Origin: ZC4RG35 sp964388105
GTDB lineage: Bacteria; Actinomycetota; Acidimicrobiia; Spongiisociales; ZC4RG35
NCBI GenBank assembly: GCA_964388105.1
Contig: CAYLYQ010000022.1
Location: 1 to 29,813 of the forward strand
Direction: 5' to 3'
DNA length: 29,813 nucleotides
In this document: positions 1-6,347 of the stretch, piece by piece
Layout: each line of letters opens with the position of its first letter
Position numbering within the stretch: position 1 is the stretch's first letter
Translations under genes and position numbers: made by a program
Notes under the pieces: model-generated
The model's input: the letters and a program-made list of their open reading frames with translations, nothing else
What the model was told of the DNA's origin: nothing
The model's database searches: none

Positions 1-338
1 AGACCTACGAAGCGGAGACCTTCGAGGCGGAGACCGAGACCGCGGCCACCGAGACCGTGTTCGCCGAGACGGCCATGACCGAAGAGGCCACGTTCGAGTC
101 GAGCGAAGAGCAGAGGGACGTCGATCCCAACGCCTCGTGGTGGACCGAGCCGGAAGAGGAACCCAAGTCCGAGGCGAGTGAGACCGAGTCGCCCTCCGAA
201 GAGGTCGGTGAGGACACCGAGGCGTTCCTCGAGAAGGTGTTCTCGGGGCTCGACAGCAACGACACCAGCGAAGAGGGGTACGGGCTGCTGCGCCGTCGCC
301 GCCTCGGCGCATTGCGCGACCTCTCCAACGACAGCTGA
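1..338 (+). CDS. C-terminal part of an acidic E/T-rich protein of unknown function (5-prime partial)
   Basis: The frame is open from the first base of the window and ends with TGA at 336-338, so the N-terminus lies outside. About 111 residues are visible. The first 35 or so are low complexity, built from imperfect AET/TET/EAET units encoded by a recurring gagacc-like hexamer. The middle is strongly acidic, with a WWTEPEEEP segment. The end turns basic, with GLLRRRRLGALRDLSNDS. Third codon positions are almost all G or C, as in the neighbouring genes, which supports real coding. I do not recognise a family. The composition suggests a disordered tail or linker on a larger protein. A GTG at 57 and an ATG at 75 are in frame, but nothing suggests they are starts. 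It is followed after about 28 nt by the prepilin peptidase gene, which has its own candidate promoter. Confidence 0.6.
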   Translation, partial: TYEAETFEAETETAATETVFAETAMTEEATFESSEEQRDVDPNASWWTEPEEEPKSEASETESPSEEVGEDTEAFLEKVFSGLDSNDTSEEGYGLLRRRRLGALRDLSNDS

Positions 339-348
339 ACCGGCCCGC

Positions 349-354
349 TAGGTT
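349..354 (+). promoter_or_regulatory. Candidate -10 element (TAGGTT) upstream of the prepilin peptidase gene
   Basis: TAGGTT fits the actinobacterial -10 pattern TANNNT. It lies 9 nt before GTG 364 and 12 nt before ATG 367. No Shine-Dalgarno sequence is visible, so a leaderless or near-leaderless transcript is possible. The hexamer sits between the arms of a short inverted repeat, CCGGC (340-344) and GCCGG (355-359). No clear -35 is seen. Confidence 0.4.
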
Positions 355-366
355 GCCGGGGCCGTG

Positions 367-1086
367 ATGCCAGCACTGGTCGCCGCCTTCGGCTTCGTCC
401 TCGGGCTTGCCGCGCACGACACCGGTGTTCAGGGCCTGAAAGACGACCCCTTGCGCCCACTGGCAGGGACATGCCCGCGCTGCCGGGAGCGGCGGGGTTG
501 GCTCCTCTTCCGTTGCCCGTCGTGCTCGCGCCGGCCCGGAGTCGAGTTCCTCATAGCCGCCGCCACCGCCGTGTTCGCCTGGTATCTGGCGACGGGGCTC
601 GGGGCCACCTGGCTGCTCGTCGCCTACCTGGGCTTCGCCTTCCTCACCGCCGCTCTGGTCGTCACCGACTTCGCCGAGCTCCGCATCGTCGATCGGCTGA
701 ACTTCCCGGGATCCGCCCTCCTGGCCGTGCTCCTGGCCGTCATCGCCCTGGCCGGAGGTCAGGCACCGGATCTCCTGCGCGGGCTCGGCGGTGCGGCCGC
801 GTACTTCGCCGGGACGCTCGTCATGTGGCTCATCGCGGGTGGTCGCGGCTTCGGCGCTGGAGACGTCAAGCTCTCTCCGATCCTCGGCCTCTACTGCGCC
901 TTTCTCTCCTGGGGGACACTGGGGTGGGCCGTTTTCACGACCGCCATGGCCGGAGGGGTGGCCGGAGTGGGGGTACTGGTCTTCGGCCGCGGGGGTCGGA
1001 AGGCCGAGTTGCCCTATGGCCCCCCGATGGTTCTCGGGGCATGGGTGGCCATCGTCCTCGCCGTCACCGGCACCATCCCGACGTAG
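367..1086 (+). CDS. Prepilin peptidase / type IV leader peptidase (A24 aspartic protease)
   Basis: This is a membrane protease that cleaves, and in many members N-methylates, type IV prepilin-like signal peptides at the cytoplasmic face. The 239-residue protein has two CxxC pairs (Cys36/39 and Cys50/53) in the cytoplasmic loop, which are the zinc-binding cysteines of the classical family. Hydrophobic segments follow from residue 61 onward. The catalytic aspartates of the A24 fold are visible: TDFAELRIVD (Asp101, with Asp109 next to it) and GxGDxK as GAGDVK (Asp166). The length is close to the usual 230-290. GTG 364 directly precedes ATG 367, so the start could be either. No pilin or pilus assembly gene is in the window, so the substrate is unknown. 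A pilD-like gene directly upstream of aroC is the only hint of a pilus system here. The family call is secure. Confidence 0.9.
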   Translation: MPALVAAFGFVLGLAAHDTGVQGLKDDPLRPLAGTCPRCRERRGWLLFRCPSCSRRPGVEFLIAAATAVFAWYLATGLGATWLLVAYLGFAFLTAALVVTDFAELRIVDRLNFPGSALLAVLLAVIALAGGQAPDLLRGLGGAAAYFAGTLVMWLIAGGRGFGAGDVKLSPILGLYCAFLSWGTLGWAVFTTAMAGGVAGVGVLVFGRGGRKAELPYGPPMVLGAWVAIVLAVTGTIPT

Positions 1087-1089
1087 CAT
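1084..1089 (+). promoter_or_regulatory. Candidate -10 element (TAGCAT) for a leaderless aroC transcript
   Basis: TAGCAT fits TANNNT and ends 7 nt before the aroC ATG at 1097, the spacing expected if transcription starts at the ATG itself. Its first three bases are the TAG stop of the upstream gene. There is no Shine-Dalgarno sequence before the ATG. A weak -35 candidate, CCGTCA at 1061-1066, is 17 nt upstream. Confidence 0.5.
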
Positions 1090-1096
1090 CCCCGCC

Positions 1097-2224
1097 ATGC
1101 TCAGGTTTCTCACGGCGGGCGAGTCGCACGGGCCAGGCCTCGTCACCGTGGTCGAGGGACTCCCACGCGGGATCGCGGTGAGTGCGAACGACTTCGCGGC
1201 TGAGCTGGCCCGCCGCAGACGCGGTTACGGGCGCGGCGCCCGGATGGCGGTCGAGAAGGACGACCTCGAGATTTTGGGCGGCATCCGTCACGGATTCACG
1301 CTGGGGTCACCGGTCGCCGTTCTCGTGCGCAACACGGAGTGGGAGAAGTGGTCGGGGGTGATGGGCGTCGAGGCTGGAGACCCCGGAAACAAGGTCACCC
1401 GCCCCCGTCCGGGCCACGCCGACCTGCCGGGCATGATCAAGTACGAGACGGACGACGCCAGGGACATCCTGGAGAGGGCGTCGGCGCGCGAGACCGCAGC
1501 CCGCACGATCGCCGGGGTCCTTGCCCGGAAGCTGCTCTCCGCCATCGGAGTGGACGTGCTCAGTCAGGTCGTCGCCATCGGCCCGGTGGAGGTGGATTTG
1601 CCGTTGCCCCGCGATCGGGAGCTCATCGAAGCGAGCGAGGTGCGCTGTCCCGACCCGGACGCGACAGAACGGATGATGGAGGCCATCGACGCGGCGGTCG
1701 AGGCCAAGGACACCTTGGGCGGGGTGTTCGAGGTGGCGGCGTTCGACGTCCCGATCGGCCTCGGGTCACACGTCCACTACGACCGGCGGCTCGACGGGTT
1801 GCTGGCTGGCGCCGTGATGTCGATTCCCGGCATAAAGGGCGTCGAAGTGGGCACCGGGTTCGAGGTGGCCAGGCTCTACGGATCCAAGGCCCACGACGAG
1901 ATCCTCGAGGGCCTGGAACGAGCGACGAACCGTGCCGGGGGAGTTGAGGGCGGGATGTCCAACGGGCAGCCCGTCCTGGTCAGGGCAGCGATGAAGCCGC
2001 TCTCGACGCTGATGCAGCCTCTCCGCACAGTCGACATGGCAACGGGCGAGCCGGCGCAGGCAGTGCGAGAACGATCCGACGTCTGCTCGGTTCCGGCGGC
2101 GGCCGTGGTCGGCGAGCAGATGGTGGCGTTCGTCCTGGCGTCCGAGGCGACGCGGAAGTTCGGGGGCGACACCGTCGATGAACTGGTGGACGCAGTGACC
2201 CGGTACCGCTCGCGCTCGCGGTGA
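1097..2224 (+). CDS. aroC: Chorismate synthase
   Basis: The enzyme removes phosphate from 5-enolpyruvylshikimate-3-phosphate to give chorismate, the last shikimate-pathway step. It is cytosolic and needs reduced FMN. The 375-residue product opens with GESHG (residues 8-12, carrying the conserved His11). It contains the signature block around RASARETAARTI (about residues 127-138) and GGVEGGMSNGQP, and near the C-terminus RSDVCSVPAA with a final FGGDT. Length matches the family (360-400). The reading frame stays open further upstream, but ATG 1097 gives the canonical N-terminus and lies 7 nt after a TANNNT hexamer. The TGA at 2222-2224 overlaps the aroK GTG (GTGA), so aroC, aroK and aroB look translationally coupled. 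Confidence 0.97.
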   Translation: MLRFLTAGESHGPGLVTVVEGLPRGIAVSANDFAAELARRRRGYGRGARMAVEKDDLEILGGIRHGFTLGSPVAVLVRNTEWEKWSGVMGVEAGDPGNKVTRPRPGHADLPGMIKYETDDARDILERASARETAARTIAGVLARKLLSAIGVDVLSQVVAIGPVEVDLPLPRDRELIEASEVRCPDPDATERMMEAIDAAVEAKDTLGGVFEVAAFDVPIGLGSHVHYDRRLDGLLAGAVMSIPGIKGVEVGTGFEVARLYGSKAHDEILEGLERATNRAGGVEGGMSNGQPVLVRAAMKPLSTLMQPLRTVDMATGEPAQAVRERSDVCSVPAAAVVGEQMVAFVLASEATRKFGGDTVDELVDAVTRYRSRSR

Positions 2225-2718
2225 CGGGCCTCTGGCTGGTCGGGGTCATGGGGACCGGCAAGACCACCGCAGGGCGTCTGGCGGCCTCCGATCTCGGTGT
2301 GCCCTTCTGGGACACCGATGAGCTCGTCGAGGCCGAGGCCGGTGCCCTCCTGGCCGAGATCTGGGACCGGGAAGGCGAAGAGGGCTTCCGCCGTCGGGAG
2401 AAGGCGGTGATCGCCCGCCTGGCGGAGGCCGAAGGTGTCATCGCCACAGGTGGGGGCGCTGTCCTCGATCCGGCCAACCGGTCCGCCATGAGCGGAGGCG
2501 TCGTGGTCTGGCTCACCGCCACGCCGGAAACCGTCGCCGGTCGGGTGTCGGCCGAGGGCCGCCCGCTTCTCGCCGGGGCCCCGGTGGCCAGGACGATCGA
2601 GGCGCTCCTGGCGGAGCGGACCGATCTCTACGAGGAGGTGGCGGGCCATGTCGTGGAGACCGACGAACTGGATCTGCGCGAGGTGGCCGGCCGGATTGCC
2701 AGACTGTGGCCGAAGTGA
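2221..2718 (+). CDS. aroK: Shikimate kinase
   Basis: AroK phosphorylates the 3-hydroxyl of shikimate with ATP in the cytosol, two steps before chorismate. The 165-residue protein has the P-loop GVMGTGKTT (8-16), the shikimate-binding DTD (31-33), Arg57 in GFRRRE, and the GGGA motif (77-80). A GRPLL segment in the lid carries the expected arginine. It starts at GTG 2221, four bases overlapping the aroC stop, and ends inside the start of aroB. Length and motifs are standard. No dehydroquinate dehydratase gene (aroQ) follows aroB, although one often does in actinobacteria. That step must be encoded elsewhere. Confidence 0.96.
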   Translation: MTGLWLVGVMGTGKTTAGRLAASDLGVPFWDTDELVEAEAGALLAEIWDREGEEGFRRREKAVIARLAEAEGVIATGGGAVLDPANRSAMSGGVVVWLTATPETVAGRVSAEGRPLLAGAPVARTIEALLAERTDLYEEVAGHVVETDELDLREVAGRIARLWPK

Positions 2719-3731
2719 TCCGCTGTGGTGACACCGAGATCGAGATCGGTTCCGGCTTGCCGTCGCCGCTGCTGCCCGTGCGAGCGGCACGCCGCCGTGT
2801 CACGGTCCTGACCCAGCCGGCGGCCACCAGCCACGCCTTGGCCGTGGCTGCCCGGCTGCGTGACGAAGGGGTCTCCACAGAGGTGATCGGGCTGCCCTCC
2901 CGGGACGAGGCCAAGACGCTGGCAGTCGCCGCCTCCGTGTACGAGGCCCTCGCGGACCAGGGATTGACCGTTCACGACGCGGTGGTCGGGGTCGGGGGAG
3001 GCTCCGTCACCGACCTGGCCGGGTTCGTGGCCGGCACCTGGCTGCGCGGCATCGAGGTGGCTCACATACCGACCACCATGCTCGGGGCCATCGACGCGGC
3101 CATCGGCGGTAAGGCCGGTGTCAACGTGGCGGGCAGGAACACGGTCGGTGTGTACTGGCAGCCCAGCCGGGTAATCATCGACCTCGGCATCATCGCCGGC
3201 CTGCCGGCGGGGCTCCTGAGGGAAGGGATGGCGGAGTCCCTCAAAGCCGGCATGGTGGGGGATCCGGACCTGGCGAAGATGTTGGGCCGGTGGGGCATCG
3301 ACGCGCCCATCGACGAGGTCGTGACTCGAGCCGTCGGGGTGAAAGCCCGGCTGGTCGAAGTCGACCCCCGTGACCGCGGGGTTCGTCAGCACCTCAGTTT
3401 CGGCCACACCGTCGGACGCGCGCTCGAGTACGCGTCGACCCTCACTCACGGGGAGGCCGTGGGTCTGGGCATGATCGCGGCGTCTGCCGTGTCCGAGGCC
3501 ATCACCGGATTCCAGGGCACCGCGGATCTCGCCGAGGCTGTTGCCGCATTGGACCTCCCCACCCGGGCCCATGGGATCGATCGCCACCGTGTGTTCGACC
3601 TCGTGCGCATGGACAAGAAGCGCGAGGGCGACACCCTGCGGATGGTGCTCCTCGAGGAGGTCGGCCGGCCGGTGTTGACGCCCGTGGAGCGGGAGCACGT
3701 GGAGAAGGGGCTCGCCGCGATAGGCATCTGA
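2706..3731 (+). CDS. aroB: 3-dehydroquinate synthase
   Basis: AroB converts DAHP to 3-dehydroquinate, the second shikimate-pathway step, using NAD+ and a divalent metal. The 341-residue protein shows the NAD-binding GVGGGSVTDLAG (95-106) and IPTTMLGAIDAAIGGK. The metal ligands of the family fall at Glu177 (EGMAE), His234 (FGHT) and His248 (THGEAVGLG). Start GTG 2706 overlaps the end of aroK by 13 nt. No better start exists, and this one gives a normal length (families run about 340-370). The three genes aroC-aroK-aroB thus form one coupled unit. After the stop comes a 40-nt spacer with a perfect inverted repeat around the efp -10 candidate. Confidence 0.96.
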   Translation: MAEVIRCGDTEIEIGSGLPSPLLPVRAARRRVTVLTQPAATSHALAVAARLRDEGVSTEVIGLPSRDEAKTLAVAASVYEALADQGLTVHDAVVGVGGGSVTDLAGFVAGTWLRGIEVAHIPTTMLGAIDAAIGGKAGVNVAGRNTVGVYWQPSRVIIDLGIIAGLPAGLLREGMAESLKAGMVGDPDLAKMLGRWGIDAPIDEVVTRAVGVKARLVEVDPRDRGVRQHLSFGHTVGRALEYASTLTHGEAVGLGMIAASAVSEAITGFQGTADLAEAVAALDLPTRAHGIDRHRVFDLVRMDKKREGDTLRMVLLEEVGRPVLTPVEREHVEKGLAAIGI

Positions 3732-3749
3732 GGCGGGTACCGTCCCGCC
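3732..3749 (+). promoter_or_regulatory. Inverted repeat enclosing a TACCGT -10 candidate upstream of efp
   Basis: GGCGGG (3732-3737) and CCCGCC (3744-3749) are perfect complements, and the six bases between them, TACCGT, fit TANNNT. No T-run follows, so it is not an intrinsic terminator. It may be the efp promoter embedded in an operator-like palindrome. Transcription from here would give a leader of about 20 nt carrying the efp Shine-Dalgarno AGGGAAG (3759-3765). Confidence 0.4.
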
Positions 3750-3771
3750 GTTCCACACAGGGAAGCAAATC

Positions 3772-4329
3772 ATGATCAGCACCAACGACGTCCGACCCGG
3801 AATGGCCCTCGACCTCGATGACGGCCTGTTCACCATCGTCGAGTATCAGCACGTCAAGCCCGGGAAGGGCAAGGCCTTCGTGCGCATGCGGCTGAAGAAG
3901 GTGGACACGGGCCAGGTCCTCGACAGGACCTTCCGGGCCGACGAGGACGTCAAACAAGCGAGGATCGATCGGTCCGACCACCAGTACCTCTACGCCGACG
4001 ACCTCGGGTTCCACTTCATGAACCTCGATGACTACGGGCAGGTCGTTCTCCCAGCCGAAGATGTCGGCGACGCAGCGGGCTTCCTCGTCGACGGGATGAC
4101 CGTCACCATCGCCACACACCAGGGCACTGCCATCGGGATCGACCTTCCGGCCGCGGTGGAGATGGATGTCGTCTATGCCGAACCGGCCGTGAAGGGGGAC
4201 ACCCGCACCGGCGCCACCAAACCGGTCCGGACGCAGACGGGGATCGAAGTCCAAGTCCCGCTGTTCGTCGAGCAGGGCGACCGCATCAAGGTCGACACTC
4301 GCACCGGGGCCTACCTGACCCGGGTGTGA
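3772..4329 (+). CDS. efp: Translation elongation factor P
   Basis: EF-P binds between the ribosomal P and E sites and relieves stalling at polyproline stretches. The 185-residue protein has the normal length and three-domain make-up. An N-terminal KOW-like domain carries the KPGKGKAF loop with Lys32 at the tip, the position that is modified in many bacteria. It is followed by an OB domain and a C-terminal domain ending in DTRTGAYLTRV. ATG 3772 is preceded by AGGGAAG with 6-nt spacing. No EF-P lysine-modifying enzyme gene is seen here. The TGA at 4327-4329 overlaps the nusB GTG at 4326. In other actinobacteria efp is usually preceded by pepQ, which is absent here. Confidence 0.97.
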   Translation: MISTNDVRPGMALDLDDGLFTIVEYQHVKPGKGKAFVRMRLKKVDTGQVLDRTFRADEDVKQARIDRSDHQYLYADDLGFHFMNLDDYGQVVLPAEDVGDAAGFLVDGMTVTIATHQGTAIGIDLPAAVEMDVVYAEPAVKGDTRTGATKPVRTQTGIEVQVPLFVEQGDRIKVDTRTGAYLTRV

Positions 4330-4847
4330 CCGTCACCATCCCGGGCTCGGTTTCGCTGGCCCAACTCGCCGAGGCCCTGGGAGTGAGCGAGGCCGAGGTC
4401 ACATCCGGGCTCGACGATCTCGGAGAGACCTCGACCGGCCCGATCTCCGGTCGCGTGGCCGTCGTGGTGGCGGCCGCATTGGGCGTCGAGGCGCGGGTCG
4501 AGCCGAGAGACGAGGCACTGGCGTACCTGTACGCCCGGGAGACGATGGGGGATCCGGAGTTGCCCGAAGGCAGAGCCGGGGAGATCGCCGCCGGTGTCCT
4601 CGACCGTCTGGACGAGATCGATGGGATGATCGAGTCCGTCTCCCAGCATTGGACCGTCTCGAGGATGCCGGTCATCGATCGAAACGTGCTCCGGATGGCC
4701 GTCTTCGAGCTCCAGTCGGACGCAGGCGTCCCGACCTCCGTGGTGATCGCAGAGGCCGTCAGGCTCGCCGCCGCCTACTCGACGGAGCGCTCGGCGCCAT
4801 TCGTGAACGGGGTCCTCTCCTCGCTCGCCAAGGACTTGCGCGGCTGA
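4326..4847 (+). CDS. nusB: NusB antitermination factor with an apparent N-terminal IF2_N-like domain
   Basis: NusB binds NusE (S10) and boxA RNA in rRNA antitermination complexes. The C-terminal part of this 173-residue protein is clearly NusB: helix residues RDEALAYLYARE (61-72), then AGEIAAGVLDRLDEID, DRNVLRMAVFELQ (118-130), VPTSVVIAEAVRLA and FVNGVLSSLAKDL (159-171). The first 60 residues are not part of standard NusB. They read like the small IF-2 N-terminal domain: IPGSVSLAQLAEALGVS, a second helix ending in LDDLG, and a closing VVAAALGVEARVE. The NusB part is about 15 residues short between its first helix and residue 84 relative to the E. coli or mycobacterial protein as I recall them. 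GTG 4326 overlaps the efp stop (GTGA). The frame upstream belongs to efp, so the extension is genuinely in frame. Confidence 0.88.
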   Translation: MTVTIPGSVSLAQLAEALGVSEAEVTSGLDDLGETSTGPISGRVAVVVAAALGVEARVEPRDEALAYLYARETMGDPELPEGRAGEIAAGVLDRLDEIDGMIESVSQHWTVSRMPVIDRNVLRMAVFELQSDAGVPTSVVIAEAVRLAAAYSTERSAPFVNGVLSSLAKDLRG

Positions 4848-4861
4848 CCCTCTCCACCCGC

Positions 4862-4867
4862 TAGGGT
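4862..4867 (+). promoter_or_regulatory. Candidate -10 element (TAGGGT) of the pyr operon, within an inverted repeat
   Basis: TAGGGT fits TANNNT. It overlaps a perfect inverted repeat, CCACCC (4854-4859), GCTA, GGGTGG (4864-4869). Transcription would begin near 4874 and give a leader of about 40 nt that holds the PyrR-type hairpin and the pyrR Shine-Dalgarno. No convincing -35 is seen; TTGCGC at 4836-4841 is 20 nt away. Confidence 0.45.
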
Positions 4868-4878
4868 GGGGTCGAACC

Positions 4879-4914
4879 TTTAAGGACGGTCCAGCGAGGC
4901 CGGGAAGGAGAACG
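4879..4914 (+). promoter_or_regulatory. PyrR-binding RNA hairpin overlapping the translation-initiation region of pyrR
   Basis: The RNA CGG-U-CC (4887-4892), loop AGCGA (4893-4897), GG-CCG (4898-4902) folds into a short hairpin with one bulged U. This is the architecture of the Bacillus PyrR binding loop, CAG-U-CC-AGAGA-GG-CUG. The bulged U, the CC/GG pairs and four of five loop bases are kept, while the outer pair differs in a compensatory way (CAG/CUG to CGG/CCG). The pyrR Shine-Dalgarno AAGGAG (4905-4910) starts three bases after the hairpin. PyrR bound with UMP would therefore be expected to block ribosome access. No terminator or T-run lies between here and pyrR, so translational repression, as known for mycobacterial PyrR, is more likely than attenuation. 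Confidence 0.7.
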
Positions 4915-5463
4915 ATGGGGCATGCCCCGGCCCGGGAGTCCACCCGGGTGATGGACGGTGACGATCTGGGGAGGATCGTTCGCCGCATCGCACACGAGAT
5001 CCTGGAGCGTCACCGCGGCGCCGACGACCTGATTCTGATCGGCATCCTCACCCGGGGCGCCCACCTCGCCCGCCTCCTGGCCGAAGCCATTCGCTCGTTC
5101 GAAGGGACGGAGGTCCCGGTCGCCGACCTCGATGTCACCTCGTACCGGGACGACCGGGAGCCTGGGCCTTCCCGCGGCCCGGATCTGGGTGCAGCCGTGC
5201 CGGTCGCAGACAAGAGGGTGGTGGTGGTGGACGACGTCCTGTACACGGGCCGGACCGTGCGGGCGGCGATGGACGCCATCTCCGACATGGGGCGAGCCGC
5301 CACGATCGAGCTGGCGGTCCTCGTCGACAGAGGCCACAGGGAGTTGCCGATCCGGGCGGACTACGTGGGCAAGAACCTGCCGACGGCCCGCTCGGAACGC
5401 GTGCGGGTCCGCGTCGGAGCGGTGGACGGCGAGGACGGCGTGTGGATCGAGAGGTCGGCATGA
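4915..5463 (+). CDS. pyrR: PyrR: uracil phosphoribosyltransferase-like pyr operon regulator
   Basis: PyrR senses UMP/UTP against PRPP and binds the pyr mRNA leader. It usually retains some uracil phosphoribosyltransferase activity. The 182-residue protein has the type I PRTase fold with the PRPP-binding motif VVVVDDVLYTGRT (102-114). The family also shows LILIGILTRGAHLA near residue 40, DLDVTSYRDD (71-80) and GHRELPIRADYVGKNLPT. Length is normal. ATG 4915 has a strong Shine-Dalgarno AAGGAG 4 nt upstream, directly behind a PyrR-type RNA hairpin, which implies autoregulation of the whole operon. The TGA overlaps the pyrB ATG (ATGA at 5460-5463). Confidence 0.95.
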   Translation: MGHAPARESTRVMDGDDLGRIVRRIAHEILERHRGADDLILIGILTRGAHLARLLAEAIRSFEGTEVPVADLDVTSYRDDREPGPSRGPDLGAAVPVADKRVVVVDDVLYTGRTVRAAMDAISDMGRAATIELAVLVDRGHRELPIRADYVGKNLPTARSERVRVRVGAVDGEDGVWIERSA

Positions 5464-6347
5464 ATGCCATCCTCGGGATCGAGTCGCTGGGCACAGACGG
5501 GCTCAGGCGTCTGCTCGATCGCGCCGGCTGGTACGCCGGAGCCCTCGCTGCGGGTGAGCGCCTCCACCCGACTCTCGCCGGAACCGTGGTGGGCACGCTC
5601 TTCTTCGAGCCCTCCACGCGCACCCGGATCTCCTTCGAGGTGGCGGCGCGACGACTGGGAGCCGATGTGGCTTCTTTCGACCCCGACCAATCGTCGATGA
5701 GCAAGGGTGAGACCCTCCAGGACACCGTGCTCACCGTTTCGGCCATCGGGATGGACGTTCTGGTAGTCCGTCATGGCGAAGCCGGGGTCCCGGGGCGAAT
5801 CCACCGATGGACCGGACGTCCGGTGATCAACGCAGGTGACGGCACCGGCGAGCACCCGACGCAGGCTCTGGCCGACTGTCTCACCCTCACGCGCCGGTTC
5901 GGGGCGATTGCGGGGCTGCGGGTCGCGATCGTCGGTGACGTCATCCACAGCCGCGTGGCGGGGAGCCTGTTGCTCGCGCTTCCCGCGCTGGGGGCGGAAG
6001 TCGTCCTCGTCGGCCCCGGCACGCTTCTCCCGGAGTCCCGCTTCAGGTCGACCGACGACCTCGACTCGGTGCTCGACGAGGTCGATGTTGTGTACCTGCT
6101 CCGCATCCAACGTGAGCGGGGGGCTGAAGGCGGCTCCGGGTACGAGGAGATGTTCCGGCTCGACGAGCCCAGGGCGGCCAGGATGCGCCCGGAAGCGGTG
6201 GTTATGCACCCCGGGCCGATCAACCGCGGTGTCGAGATCGGCTCCGAGGTCGCCGACGGCGCCCGCTCGTTGATCCTGACACAGGTGGCGAACGGCGTGC
6301 CTGCCCGCATGGCCGCGCTCGAAGAGGTTCTCGGGGTGTTGCCGTGA
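5460..6347 (+). CDS. pyrB: Aspartate carbamoyltransferase catalytic subunit
   Basis: PyrB condenses carbamoyl phosphate with aspartate to N-carbamoylaspartate, the committed step of pyrimidine synthesis. The 295-residue protein has the carbamoyl-phosphate loop FFEPSTRTRISFE (48-60), the mobile 80s-type loop SSMSKGET (78-85), the HPTQALAD motif (132-139) and MHPGPINRGVEI near the C-terminus. Two in-frame starts exist: GTG 5442 and ATG 5460. ATG 5460 overlaps the pyrR stop as ATGA, is preceded by GAGAGG, and gives the family-typical N-terminus. No regulatory subunit gene (pyrI) is present, as expected outside enterobacteria and archaea. The stop overlaps the pyrC start (GTGA). Confidence 0.96.
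   Translation: MNAILGIESLGTDGLRRLLDRAGWYAGALAAGERLHPTLAGTVVGTLFFEPSTRTRISFEVAARRLGADVASFDPDQSSMSKGETLQDTVLTVSAIGMDVLVVRHGEAGVPGRIHRWTGRPVINAGDGTGEHPTQALADCLTLTRRFGAIAGLRVAIVGDVIHSRVAGSLLLALPALGAEVVLVGPGTLLPESRFRSTDDLDSVLDEVDVVYLLRIQRERGAEGGSGYEEMFRLDEPRAARMRPEAVVMHPGPINRGVEIGSEVADGARSLILTQVANGVPARMAALEEVLGVLP

Noticed and set aside
5..472. 155-codon frame on the minus strand at the window start
   Set aside because: Ser/Arg/Pro-rich shadow of the E/T-rich gene and the prepilin peptidase start; no motif, and the + strand frame has better codon use.
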